A stretch of 64,000 nt of DNA from JBFMAI01 sp040755725 (GTDB lineage Bacteria > Planctomycetota > Phycisphaerae > UBA1845 > Fen-1342). The notes under the pieces are model-generated. The model searched no databases and was not told where the DNA came from. It saw nothing but the letters and a program-made list of their open reading frames with translations. The position numbers and the translations under genes were made by a program. Numbering within the stretch: the first letter of the stretch is position 1; every line of letters starts with the position of its first letter. The stretch lies in assembly GCA_040755725.1 (NCBI GenBank), contig JBFMAI010000030.1, forward strand, positions 62,001 to 126,000, given 5' to 3'. Positions 1 to 8,538 of the stretch are shown here, piece after piece.

Positions 1-1
1 C

Positions 2-1033
2 TCCGGCGAGGTGCTGGCGATGGCCACCGTTCCCGACTTTGCGCCGGACGAGGCCATCCCGGCGAACTTCAACGATTGGACCCCGGCCCAACGCGAGGCC
101 CGCGCGGCGCTGTGGCGGAACCGGGCGGTGAGCGATTCGTTCGAGCCGGGCAGCATCTTCAAGCCGTTCGTGGCCAGTTGCGCCTTAGATGAAGGCCTGG
201 TGCGCCTCGACGAGGTGTTCGCCATCAACGGCCCGGTGCGCAGCTTCGGCCGGCGGACCATCCGCGACGTCCATGCCTACGGTTCGCTGACACTGCATGA
301 GGTCATCAGCAAGTCCAGCAACATCGGCATGGGGCTGGTCGGGGCACGCTGCGGGATGGACCGCTTGCACCGCTACGTTCGCTCGTTCGGCTTCGGCGAC
401 CTGACGGGGATCGACCTGCCCGGGGAACACACGGGGCTGGTGCAGGACTTCTCGCGCTGGAACCCGTCCTTCTCGCCCCAGTCCATTCCCATCGGCCAGG
501 AGATCGCGGTGACCCCCATCCAGGTTGTTACCGCGTTCAGTGCCTTCTGCAACGGGGGCCTGTTGCTGCGGCCGCGCATCGTGCGGGGCGTGATCGGCCC
601 CGACGGGCAGACGTGGGAAGACTGGTCGGCCCCGGTGGCCGTTCGCCGGGTGCTCAGCGAAGAGACCGCGGAGGCGTTCCGGCTGCGGGCCCTGGTGGAG
701 ACGGTCCGGGAAGGGAGCGGCAAGTCCGCCGCGCTGGACGAATACCAGGTTTTCGGCAAGACCGGGACGGCCCAGATTGCGACGCCGGGGGGGCGGGGGT
801 ACTTGTCGGGGCAGTACGTGGGTTCGTTCGTCGGGGGGGCGCCGTCGGACCGTCCGCGCGTGGTCGTGCTGGTGTCGATTTACAAGCCGACGCGGGAGGG
901 GTATTACGGTGGGGTGGTCGCGGCCCCCGTGGTGCGGGAGATCATCGCGGAGACGCTGGCCTATATGCAGGTGCCGCCCGAGTTGGTTCCCGAGGTGTCG
1001 CCGGGGCCGGCCGGGGTGGGCCGCCGACGCTGA
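2..1033 (+). CDS. ftsI: Penicillin-binding protein 2 / FtsI-type transpeptidase, C-terminal part
   Basis: Cross-links peptidoglycan at the septum (D,D-transpeptidase). The reading frame is open to the left edge, so the N-terminal dimerisation domain lies outside the window. Counting from the GTG at 11, the three active-site motifs are in order: SIFK (Ser48/Lys51), SSN (102-104) and KTG (250-252). The first visible residues, GEVLAMA, match the stretch just before the catalytic domain. No PASTA domain follows and the protein ends 90 residues after the KTG motif. It lies 19 bases before murE, the usual ftsI-murE order of a dcw cluster. Septal FtsI is preferred over elongation PBP2 because of this context. 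Confidence 0.93.
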   Translation, partial: SGEVLAMATVPDFAPDEAIPANFNDWTPAQREARAALWRNRAVSDSFEPGSIFKPFVASCALDEGLVRLDEVFAINGPVRSFGRRTIRDVHAYGSLTLHEVISKSSNIGMGLVGARCGMDRLHRYVRSFGFGDLTGIDLPGEHTGLVQDFSRWNPSFSPQSIPIGQEIAVTPIQVVTAFSAFCNGGLLLRPRIVRGVIGPDGQTWEDWSAPVAVRRVLSEETAEAFRLRALVETVREGSGKSAALDEYQVFGKTGTAQIATPGGRGYLSGQYVGSFVGGAPSDRPRVVVLVSIYKPTREGYYGGVVAAPVVREIIAETLAYMQVPPELVPEVSPGPAGVGRRR

Positions 1034-1052
1034 CGCGGCGCGGAGACCAGGG

Positions 1053-2588
1053 ATGGCGTGCAGTACGATGACGCGCGGCGGAACGGGACAAGGCGAGCGA
1101 ACGTTGGGTGGACTGCTGGCGGGGCTCGTGCCCGCGGAGGAGCTCCGCGGGCGCGCCGACCAGCGGGTCAGCGGGGTGTTCGACGACTCGCGGCAGGTGC
1201 GGCCGGGCGGGCTCTTTGTCGCCGTGTGCGGCACCAGCGCGGACGGTCGGCGATTCGTCGAGGACGCGGTCCGTCGCGGGGCGGCGGGGATCGTGGGGGA
1301 GGGTCTGCCGGATACGGGGGCGGCGCTGGCGGTCCGCGTGCCGGATGCCCGCGCGGCGCTGACGCAGTTGGCGCTCCGCTGGCACGGTCTGGCGGCGGAC
1401 GGCTGCGCGGGGCTGCGGCTGGCGGCCGTCACGGGCACCAACGGCAAGAGCACGACGGCCTTCATGGTGCGGGCGATCCTGCGGGCGGCAGGGCGGAAGT
1501 GCGGCATGTTGGGGACGGTCCACTACGACCTGTGTGGGCGCAGTGTGACGGCCCGCCTGACGACGCCCGGCCCGCTCGAGCTCGCGGGGTATCTGCGGGA
1601 GTGCGCGGACGCGGGCGCCGACGCCGCCGTGATGGAAGTCTCGAGCCACGCGCTGGACCAGAAACGGACGGACGGGCTGCGGTTCGCGGCGGCGGCGTTC
1701 ACCAATCTGACGGGTGACCACCTCGATTACCACGGGACGTTGGAGAGCTACCGGGCGGCGAAACGGCGGCTGTTCCAGGGGCTGGGGCCCGAGGCGGTGG
1801 CGGTCGTCAACCGCGACGACGCCAGCCACGAGTTCCTGCTGGAGGGGTGCCGAGCGCGGGTGGTGACGTTCGGCCTGGAGCAGCCCGCGGACATCAGCGC
1901 GCGGATCACGCGCAGCACCAGCCAGGGGACGTTCTATCGACTGCGGCTGGAGGGACGCGAGCTCGTGCTGGAGAACGCGGTGGTGGGGCGACACAACGTG
2001 TACAACGCGCTGACGGCGGCGGGCCTGGCGCGGGCGGTGGGGGCCGATTTCGACGCCATCGCGGCCGGGCTGGCGTCGGTGCGGAACATCCCCGGCCGTC
2101 TCCAGCGGGTGCCGTGTGCCAGCGCGGCCGACGTGTTCGTCGATTACGCGCACACCGACGATGCGCTGCGAAACGTGCTCAGCGCCCTCAAGCCGCTCAC
2201 CCGCCGGCGCCTGATCGTCGTCTTCGGTTGCGGCGGCGACCGCGACCGGAGCAAGCGGCCGCGAATGGCGGCGGCGGTGGCGGAACGGGCCGACGCGATC
2301 ATCGTGACCAGCGACAACCCGCGCACGGAAGACCCCCGGCAGATCATTGACGAGATCCTCACGGGTTTCCGTGCCGGCGTACGCCGCCGGGTCACTGTTG
2401 AGCCGGATCGGGCCGCGGCGATCCGGGCCGCGCTGGCCGGGGCCGGCGAGGGTGACGTGGTCCTGATCGCGGGCAAGGGGCATGAGGACTACCAGATCAT
2501 CGGTGACCGTCGCATTCACTTTGACGATGTGGAGGTGGCGATTCAGGCGGCGGCGGAGCTGCGGTCCGGCGGGTCAGGAGTGGCGTAG
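1053..2588 (+). CDS. murE: UDP-N-acetylmuramoyl-tripeptide synthetase MurE
   Basis: Cytoplasmic Mur ligase that adds the third stem-peptide amino acid to UDP-MurNAc-L-Ala-D-Glu using ATP. About 511 residues, the usual family size. The ATP loop TGTNGKST is at 127-134, and the DNPR motif at 421-424 is the signature of enzymes that choose meso-diaminopimelate over lysine, so meso-DAP peptidoglycan is inferred. Two in-frame ATG codons (1053 and 1068) are possible starts; the N-terminal alignment does not decide between them. It follows ftsI closely and ends 3 bases before murF. Confidence 0.95.
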   Translation: MACSTMTRGGTGQGERTLGGLLAGLVPAEELRGRADQRVSGVFDDSRQVRPGGLFVAVCGTSADGRRFVEDAVRRGAAGIVGEGLPDTGAALAVRVPDARAALTQLALRWHGLAADGCAGLRLAAVTGTNGKSTTAFMVRAILRAAGRKCGMLGTVHYDLCGRSVTARLTTPGPLELAGYLRECADAGADAAVMEVSSHALDQKRTDGLRFAAAAFTNLTGDHLDYHGTLESYRAAKRRLFQGLGPEAVAVVNRDDASHEFLLEGCRARVVTFGLEQPADISARITRSTSQGTFYRLRLEGRELVLENAVVGRHNVYNALTAAGLARAVGADFDAIAAGLASVRNIPGRLQRVPCASAADVFVDYAHTDDALRNVLSALKPLTRRRLIVVFGCGGDRDRSKRPRMAAAVAERADAIIVTSDNPRTEDPRQIIDEILTGFRAGVRRRVTVEPDRAAAIRAALAGAGEGDVVLIAGKGHEDYQIIGDRRIHFDDVEVAIQAAAELRSGGSGVA

Positions 2589-2591
2589 GCC

Positions 2592-4043
2592 GTGATCAAA
2601 TTGACGTTGACGGAGGTCGTGCAGGCCATGCAGGGGCGACCGTGGGGCGAGCTGGCCACGGTCAGCGTGGGCGGGGTGTCCACCGATTCGCGCACGGCCG
2701 CCGCCAGTGACCTGTTCTTCGCCATTCGCGGCCCGCGCTTTGACGGCCACGATTTCGTGGCGGAGGCGCTTCAGCGCGGCGCGGTGGCGGCGGTGGTGGA
2801 GGCCGCGCAGGCGGCCCGCGTGGCCGAGCGGCTGCGGACGGCCGACGTGCGCCTGCCGCGCAGCGCCGTACTGATCGAGGTGGACGACACGCTGGCGGCG
2901 TTGGGGCGGCTGGCGGCGTTCCACCGCCGGCAGCACCCGGCGGAGGTCATTGCGGTCGTCGGCAGCAACGGCAAGACGACCACCAAGGCGATGATCCATC
3001 ACATTCTGAGCGGGCGGCGGCGCGGCCGCTGTTCACCGAAGAGCTTCAACAACGCGATCGGCGTGCCGCTGACGCTGCTGTCGGCGGAACCGGGCGACGA
3101 AGTCCTGGTCGTGGAGATCGGCACGAATTCGCCGGGAGAAATCAACGCCCTGGGCGCGATCGTTGAGCCCGACATGGCCGTCATCACCTGCATCGCCGAG
3201 GAACACCTGGAGGGACTGGGCGACCTGGACGGCGTCGCCGCCGAGGAGTGCTCCATCCTGAAGCACGTGCGGCCGAAAGGCTTCGCGGCGGTGAACATCG
3301 AGAGCCCGGCGGTGGTCCGGTACCTGCCGGGCGACGGGGCGGCGCCGGGTGTGCGGCCGGGCCCGCTGCACGTGGCGACATTCGGGCGGCACGCGGAGGC
3401 GGACGTGCGCCTCACGGAGCTGAGCTACGAGAGCCCGTGGCTGCGATTCAAGTTGAATGATCGCTTTCCGTTTCGCCTGCGGATGGCCGGCATGCACAAC
3501 GCGGTCAACGCGGCCGCCGCCGTCACCATTGCCCGCCGACTCGGGTTTGATTACCCGGAGGCCGCCGTGCGGCTGGAGTCGTTCGTGACTCCGCCGATGC
3601 GAAACGAGATCATCGAGATGGGGGGGGTCACCGTGATCAACGACGCGTACAACGCCAATCCGCACAGTGCGGTGGCGGCGATCGAGGTGCTGGAGCAGAT
3701 GCCCTGCCGCCGGGAGCGGATCGCCGTGTTCGGCGAGATGCGGGAGCTGGGGCCGCAGTCGGCGGCGTTGCACCGGCAGGTGGCGGACCGGCTGCGGAGC
3801 AGCGGCGTTCACCGGGTGATTCTGGTCGGCGCGGGGACGGACGCGATGCGGGACGCGCTGGCCGGCGGCGACCTGTTCGGGCCGCGTGTGGAGCGCTGCG
3901 CCGACGTGGACGATTGCCTGGCGCGGCTGGCCGACAGCGTGCGGCCCGGGGACGTCGTGCTGCTGAAGGCCTCGCGGGCCGTGGGGCTCGAGCGCGTTGT
4001 CGAGCCGCTGCGTGAGCGTCTGCAGCCGCGTCCAAAGTCCTAG
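2592..4043 (+). CDS. murF: UDP-N-acetylmuramoyl-tripeptide--D-alanyl-D-alanine ligase MurF
   Basis: Adds D-Ala-D-Ala to the UDP-MurNAc-tripeptide, completing the pentapeptide precursor. 483 residues. The P-loop GSNGKTTT lies at 124-131, and the central-domain signature NDAYNANP, which is diagnostic of MurF, is present. Starts with GTG three bases after the murE stop, so translation is probably coupled. The C-terminal domain (GAGTDAM, then LLKASRAVGLERV) is complete. No frameshift or missing residue was noticed. Confidence 0.95.
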   Translation: MIKLTLTEVVQAMQGRPWGELATVSVGGVSTDSRTAAASDLFFAIRGPRFDGHDFVAEALQRGAVAAVVEAAQAARVAERLRTADVRLPRSAVLIEVDDTLAALGRLAAFHRRQHPAEVIAVVGSNGKTTTKAMIHHILSGRRRGRCSPKSFNNAIGVPLTLLSAEPGDEVLVVEIGTNSPGEINALGAIVEPDMAVITCIAEEHLEGLGDLDGVAAEECSILKHVRPKGFAAVNIESPAVVRYLPGDGAAPGVRPGPLHVATFGRHAEADVRLTELSYESPWLRFKLNDRFPFRLRMAGMHNAVNAAAAVTIARRLGFDYPEAAVRLESFVTPPMRNEIIEMGGVTVINDAYNANPHSAVAAIEVLEQMPCRRERIAVFGEMRELGPQSAALHRQVADRLRSSGVHRVILVGAGTDAMRDALAGGDLFGPRVERCADVDDCLARLADSVRPGDVVLLKASRAVGLERVVEPLRERLQPRPKS

Positions 4044-4088
4044 CGCCGCCGACCTGGCGCCGCACTTCCACGGACGTTCGGATCGACA

Positions 4089-5234
4089 ATGCTGTATCAC
4101 CTGCTTCACTGGTGGCGTGCCGAGGGGCCCTGGGCCCACAACGAGCCGTGGTTTCGCGCCGTCGTCGCCGTTCTCGTTGCGTTTCTGATCGTCTGGGGCC
4201 TGGGCCCGCGCGTCATCCGCAAGCTTGTGCAGCTCAAGATTGGCGACCGTCCCGAGTTCGATCACGCCGCCCTCAACCAGGCCATGCGTGACAAGGCCAA
4301 CACGCCGACGATGGGCGGCGTCCTGATCGTCCTGGCCATTGCCGTCACCGTGCTGCTGCTAGCCGACCTGCGGAACTTCTACGTGGCGATGGGCCTGTTC
4401 TGCCTCGTCTGGCTCGCCGTCCTCGGCGGCATTGACGACTGGCTGAAGCTGACCGTCACGCGCCGGTCAGGGACGCGGGACGGGCTGCGGTTGTGGGAGA
4501 AGCTCGTCTTCCAGATTGCCCTCGGCGTCCTGCTGGCGACGTTCATTTATCGCTATGGGGAAGCGAACCTCGCCGAGGCCCGCTACGGCGACCTGAGCAC
4601 GCCGGTCAGTCCGTTCTACAACGTGCTGGCGTTGCCGTTCTTCAAGAGCCCGGTGGCGCTGAGCGGCACGGCGTTCGCCATTATCGCGGTCATCGTCATC
4701 GCCGGCACCTCCAACGCGGTCAACCTGACCGACGGAATGGACGGTCTGGCCAGCGGGTGCATGGTGCTGACGTCGCTGGTGTTCATGGTGTTCGCGGTGG
4801 TCGTGGGCAGCTACCGGCTGTCGCAGCAGTTCGTGTTCTATCACGTGGCCGGGACGGACGAACTGGCCGTGTTGTGCGGCGCGGTCGCCGGGGCCTGCCT
4901 CGGCTTTCTGTGGTACAACGCCTACCCGGCCCAGGTCTTCATGGGGGACACCGGGGCGTTGCCGCTCGGCGGGCTCATGGGCTATGTCGCCATCGTCACT
5001 CGACAGGAGCTGATGCTCTTCATCGTCGGCGGCATTTTCGTCATCGAGGCCGTGTCGGTGCTGGTCCAGATTCTGGTGTACAAGGCGACGGGGGGCCGGC
5101 GCGTGTTTCGCTGCGCGCCGCTGCACCATCACTACCACCTCGGCGGCCTGACCGAGACCCAGGTGGTGATGCGGTTCTGGCTGCTGTCGGCGCTGTTTGC
5201 CGCGTTTGCGCTGCTGACAATCAAACTCCGGTAG
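4089..5234 (+). CDS. mraY: Phospho-N-acetylmuramoyl-pentapeptide-transferase MraY
   Basis: Integral membrane enzyme that transfers phospho-MurNAc-pentapeptide to undecaprenyl phosphate, forming lipid I. 381 residues with about ten hydrophobic segments. Diagnostic sites: the DD pair at 116-117 in GIDDWLK, the NLTDGMDGL motif around 212-220, and the HHHYHLGG histidine motif near the C-terminus. Only 45 bases separate it from murF. In many dcw clusters murD follows; here the next gene is ftsW, after an A-rich inverted-repeat element. Confidence 0.96.
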   Translation: MLYHLLHWWRAEGPWAHNEPWFRAVVAVLVAFLIVWGLGPRVIRKLVQLKIGDRPEFDHAALNQAMRDKANTPTMGGVLIVLAIAVTVLLLADLRNFYVAMGLFCLVWLAVLGGIDDWLKLTVTRRSGTRDGLRLWEKLVFQIALGVLLATFIYRYGEANLAEARYGDLSTPVSPFYNVLALPFFKSPVALSGTAFAIIAVIVIAGTSNAVNLTDGMDGLASGCMVLTSLVFMVFAVVVGSYRLSQQFVFYHVAGTDELAVLCGAVAGACLGFLWYNAYPAQVFMGDTGALPLGGLMGYVAIVTRQELMLFIVGGIFVIEAVSVLVQILVYKATGGRRVFRCAPLHHHYHLGGLTETQVVMRFWLLSALFAAFALLTIKLR

Positions 5235-5241
5235 GCGGCGG

Positions 5242-5394
5242 AATGAAAAAGGAAAAGGGAAGAAGGAAAGAAGCGGATGGCCGGCCGGGACAGACATCGG
5301 CCGGCGGCGAGCGGTCGTCCAGCGGCCGTCCGGCCTCGTCGGCCTGGTCGGCCCGTCCAGCATTCTTCGTTTTGCCTTTTTCCTTGTCAATTGG
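5242..5394. repeat. A-rich inverted-repeat element, copy 1 (mraY-ftsW junction)
   Basis: A purine/A-rich left arm (5242-5274, AATGAAAAAGGAAAAGGGAA...) and a T-rich right arm (5361-5394, ending CCTTGTCAATTGG) enclose a GC-rich core of about 85 bases. The arms stand out sharply in this GC-rich DNA. They resemble the arms at 15746-16229 and 18488-18613 and the single arm at 58840-58870. If ftsW starts at ATG 5243, this element would encode its first ~50 residues. Confidence 0.7.
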
Positions 5395-5437
5395 CGACGA
5401 CCGGCGGGACGCCGATGCTCCCCGAATCGGGCGCAGC

Positions 5438-6676
5438 GTGGAAAGTCCCCCGGTCTCGTCAGCCCTCTATGACCCTGTCGTGGTCTTCATCGCCGGCGTA
5501 TTGATGGTCCTCGGCGTCACGATGGTCTACTCCGCGTCGGTGACGGTGCAGGGGGCCGCGTTCCACTGGCGACAATGGTGGGACTCTCCCCTGCGGCAGG
5601 GCGTGTTCGCGCTGGCCGGCTTTCTGGTGATGCTCGCCGTGGCCCACATGGACTACCGCGTGCTGGCGTGGCGGCGGCCCGGCGACGGCTGGCGGGCCGG
5701 CGCGCTGTACGCCCTGTCGGCCGTTCTGCTCGTGGCCGTGTTGATCCCGGGCATCGGCCGGGCCGCGCTCGGTGCCCGGCGGGCCATTGAGATCCCCGGG
5801 CTGGCCATTGGTTTCCAACCGTCCGAGATCGCTAAGGTCGTCCTGGTCACCTGGTTGGCCGCACTGCTGAGCCGGTCCGCCACCGTGCGTTCGGCGGTGG
5901 AGTGGCAGCGGCTGGGAAGCTCGACCGCCGTGGGCGATCGACGACGATGGGACGTGCGTGATCTGCGTCGCGGGTTTGTGCCGGTGGTTCTCAGTGCCGG
6001 CGTGCTCATTGCGCTCACGGGCATCGAGGATTTCGGCACGGCGGCCCTGATGGGGGTCGTGACGCTGATTCTCCTGTTTCTCGGCGGTGCGCGCTGGACC
6101 CACTTGTCGCTGATGGGGCTTTTGGCGGCCTTGGCGGGCGTGGCGCTGGTTTTGGTCAAGCCGCATCGCATCGAACGCATTACGACTTGGCTCACCGCCG
6201 AGCCGGACCCGCGCGGCGCGGGTTACCAGATTCAGCAGGCCCTGCTGGCCATCGGCTCCGGCGGTTGGTGGGGGCGGGGGCTGGGCGCCGGCGTGCAGAA
6301 GTACGGCTACTTGCCGCAGGACAACAACGATTTCATCCTGGCCATAATCTGTGAGGAGCTCGGCGTCGCGGGCGGACTCGTTGTGGTAGGTCTGTTCTTG
6401 CTACTGCTGTGGCGCGGCGCGTGGATCGCCCGGCGGGCCGCCGATCCGTTTGGGCAACTGCTGGCCCTGGGGCTCACGCTGCTGATTTGTCTCCAGGCTG
6501 CGATGAACGTCGGCGTCGTGACCAACAGCATCCCGACCAAGGGTATCTCGTTGCCCTTCGTTTCCGCCGGCGGCTCGGGTGTGGTGTTTCTCGGGGCCGC
6601 CGCGGGACTACTGGCCGCCGTGGGACGTACGCGGTCATCGGCCGGCGACCGGACCCCGGCCGGGGCGGGCGTATGA
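5438..6676 (+). CDS. ftsW: Septal peptidoglycan polymerase FtsW (SEDS family)
   Basis: SEDS-family glycosyltransferase that polymerises lipid II at the septum with its FtsI partner, whose gene lies upstream. About ten membrane segments. The conserved IPTKGISLPF segment followed by AGGSG is the SEDS signature, and the loop motif ending PSEIAKV is present. Frame is open back to ATG 5243, but residues from there to ~5394 are encoded by an A-rich repeat element and read as low-complexity Arg/Ser-rich sequence. GTG 5438 (ESPPVSSALYDPVVVF follows) is therefore preferred, giving 412 residues. FtsW rather than RodA by cluster context. Its TGA overlaps the next ATG (ATGA). Confidence 0.9.
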   Translation: MESPPVSSALYDPVVVFIAGVLMVLGVTMVYSASVTVQGAAFHWRQWWDSPLRQGVFALAGFLVMLAVAHMDYRVLAWRRPGDGWRAGALYALSAVLLVAVLIPGIGRAALGARRAIEIPGLAIGFQPSEIAKVVLVTWLAALLSRSATVRSAVEWQRLGSSTAVGDRRRWDVRDLRRGFVPVVLSAGVLIALTGIEDFGTAALMGVVTLILLFLGGARWTHLSLMGLLAALAGVALVLVKPHRIERITTWLTAEPDPRGAGYQIQQALLAIGSGGWWGRGLGAGVQKYGYLPQDNNDFILAIICEELGVAGGLVVVGLFLLLLWRGAWIARRAADPFGQLLALGLTLLICLQAAMNVGVVTNSIPTKGISLPFVSAGGSGVVFLGAAAGLLAAVGRTRSSAGDRTPAGAGV

Positions 6677-7635
6677 GAAGTGGACGATTGATTTCGTGCG
6701 CCGGGCGCGCCGCCTGTCAACGGGTTGCCTTGACCGCGCTGCTGTTTGCGACCGGCACCTGCGGGCTGCCGGCGCAGTCCTTGCCCGCGCTGGAGCCGCC
6801 GCAGGCGGTGGCCACGATCACCGATGATCGACTCGATGAGATCTCCGGCCTCGTTGCCAGCCGGCGTCATCCGGGGTTGTATTACGTTCACAACGATTCC
6901 GGCGCCGGGCCGTACGTCTACCTCATCGACCGCGCAGGGCAAACGCGGCTGACCTTACACCTTAAGGGGGCCCAGGCGGCCGATTACGAGGACATTGCCC
7001 TGGCGCCCGGGGCCGAGCCGGGGACGTTCGAGGTCTGCGTGGCCGACATCGGCGACAACGACGCCCGTCGGCGACACATCACGATCTATCGCTTCCCGGA
7101 ACCGGAGTTGCTGAGCGCCGGCGACGCCGCGCTTGAGGTCACGCCGCGGGCGTACCGCTGGCACTACCCCGAAGGCCCGGTGGACGCCGAGGCGTTCTTG
7201 GTTCACCCGCGGACGGGGCACGGTTACATCATCACCAAGCGTACGACGGGGGCGAGCATGGTCTACCGACTGTCCGCCCCCTGGAACGAGCAACGGGAGG
7301 GCGAGCTCGTGCGCGTCGGGCCCCTGCGGATTCCGCCGGCACTGGTCCCGCTGCGGGTTGTGACCGCCGCCGATGTCAGCCCCGACGGTCGGCGGGTGGC
7401 CGTGCGTTGTTACGCCGACGGATGGGAGTGGCGGCTGCCGGCGGACACGGCCGACGCCGACTTCGACCGCATCTTCGATACCCTGCCCGTGCGCCTATCA
7501 CTGGCCCCCGAGCGGCAGGGTGAGGCATTGTGCTACTCGATGGACGGCAACGCGCTCCTTACGCTCAGTGAGGGGAACCGGCCGACGCTGTATGAAATGC
7601 GGCTCGTGACGCCGGCCCATCAACCGGCGCCGTGA
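6673..7635 (+). CDS. Secreted protein of unknown function, beta-propeller-like
   Basis: About 320 residues with an N-terminal export signal (hydrophobic stretch VALTALLFATGTCG, then AQS). The body has phrases typical of propeller-like secreted proteins: SGLVASRRHPGLYYVHNDSG, YLIDRAGQ, VADIGDNDARR, DAEAFLVHP and TAADVSPDGRRVAVR. These suggest successive four-stranded blades, but no catalytic motif is recognised. It starts within the ftsW stop (ATGA), so it appears to be the last gene of the cell-wall transcript, where murG or murC would be expected. Function unknown; a role in envelope biology is only suggested by position. Confidence 0.75.
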   Translation: MRSGRLISCAGRAACQRVALTALLFATGTCGLPAQSLPALEPPQAVATITDDRLDEISGLVASRRHPGLYYVHNDSGAGPYVYLIDRAGQTRLTLHLKGAQAADYEDIALAPGAEPGTFEVCVADIGDNDARRRHITIYRFPEPELLSAGDAALEVTPRAYRWHYPEGPVDAEAFLVHPRTGHGYIITKRTTGASMVYRLSAPWNEQREGELVRVGPLRIPPALVPLRVVTAADVSPDGRRVAVRCYADGWEWRLPADTADADFDRIFDTLPVRLSLAPERQGEALCYSMDGNALLTLSEGNRPTLYEMRLVTPAHQPAP

Positions 7636-7688
7636 CGTCGCCCGTCCGGCTCGGCCGGAGCGTTGCCCTCCCACTGGGCATGATCGGC

Positions 7689-8330
7689 CTAGCGCGTGAG
7701 CAGCGCGGCCACGCGCTCGACGGCGTTGGCCGCGTCGTAGCCGTAGGCGTCGGCGCCGACTTGGCGCGCGAACCGCTCGTTGACGGGGGCCCCGCCGACG
7801 ATCGTCCTGATCCGCTCGCTCAAGCCCCGTTCGCGCAGCAACGTCACCACCTGCCCCATGACCGGCATGGTGGTGGTCAGCAGGGCTGACATGCCGATCA
7901 GCGGGGCGCCTTCGCGCTGGGCCGTTTCGACGAACTGCTCCGGCGGCACGTCGTTGCCTAGGTCAATGACCTCGAAGCCGGCGCCCTTGAGCATGACACC
8001 GACGAGGTTCTTGCCGATGTCGTGCAGGTCGCCCTGCACGGAGCCAAGGACGACCTTGCCGCGGGTCGGGACGCCCTCCATGAGGAGGAGCGGCTTGAGC
8101 CGCGCCATGCCGGCGTTCATCGCCTGGGCCGCCAGCAGCACGTCCGGCAGGTAGATTTCGTGGTCCTTGAAGAGGTCGCCGACGCGGTTCATGCCGGCGA
8201 TGAGGCCGGCGTTCAGTATCTCGGCCGGCGGTCGGCCCTCGTCGATGGCCTGCCGCGTCAGCCGCGCGACGGCCTCGTCTTCGCCGCGCACCAGGTGGTC
8301 CGCCAGTGCTGCCAGTACGTCCACGTGCAT
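7689..8330 (-). CDS. Corrinoid (cobalamin-binding) methyltransferase shuttle protein
   Basis: 213-residue protein of the MtbC/MttC/MtgC type that carries the methyl group on cobalamin between two methyltransferases. An N-terminal helical cap (1-85) is followed by a Rossmann-like B12 domain. The cobalamin motif DLHDIG is at 101-106, with His103 as the expected lower cobalt ligand, and SALLTTTM and VGGAPVN match the other conserved strands. ATG at 8330 has a strong AGGAGA ribosome site. It lies downstream of the MttB-family methyltransferase on the same strand, across a 208-base gap holding a composite repeat. Confidence 0.92.
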   Translation of the reverse strand: MHVDVLAALADHLVRGEDEAVARLTRQAIDEGRPPAEILNAGLIAGMNRVGDLFKDHEIYLPDVLLAAQAMNAGMARLKPLLLMEGVPTRGKVVLGSVQGDLHDIGKNLVGVMLKGAGFEVIDLGNDVPPEQFVETAQREGAPLIGMSALLTTTMPVMGQVVTLLRERGLSERIRTIVGGAPVNERFARQVGADAYGYDAANAVERVAALLTR

Positions 8331-8358
8331 TCTCCTCGGCGGACTTACCGCCGCGCAA

Positions 8359-8475
8359 CGAGCCCCGAGCGCCAGCGAGGGGTCCGCGTAGCACCGCGGG
8401 GCGACGACACGCCTCCGCCCAACCCGTCGCTGGCGCTCCGGGCTCGTCGAGACGCCGGACTCGGAGGTCCGGCGT
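8359..8475. repeat. Composite dispersed repeat (AGCGCCAGCGA palindrome plus CCGGACTCGGAGGTCCGG)
   Basis: Arms at 8359-8380 and 8424-8446 form an imperfect inverted repeat around the core GAGCGCCAGCGA. A second small palindrome, GCCGGACTCGGAGGTCCGGC, follows at 8453-8473. The same two modules recur in the same order at 35859-35925, between unrelated genes. That argues for a dispersed repeat, not a local terminator. Confidence 0.75.
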
Positions 8476-8538
8476 TGCGGGGCGACCCGCAGACGATACG
8501 CCGGACTTCCGCCACCGCGGGCAAGCTCATGTCCGGCG

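Noticed and set aside
942..2519. 525-residue open frame on the minus strand opposite murE
   Set aside because: High-GC codon bias creates long antisense frames; the plus strand encodes a clear MurE with intact motifs.
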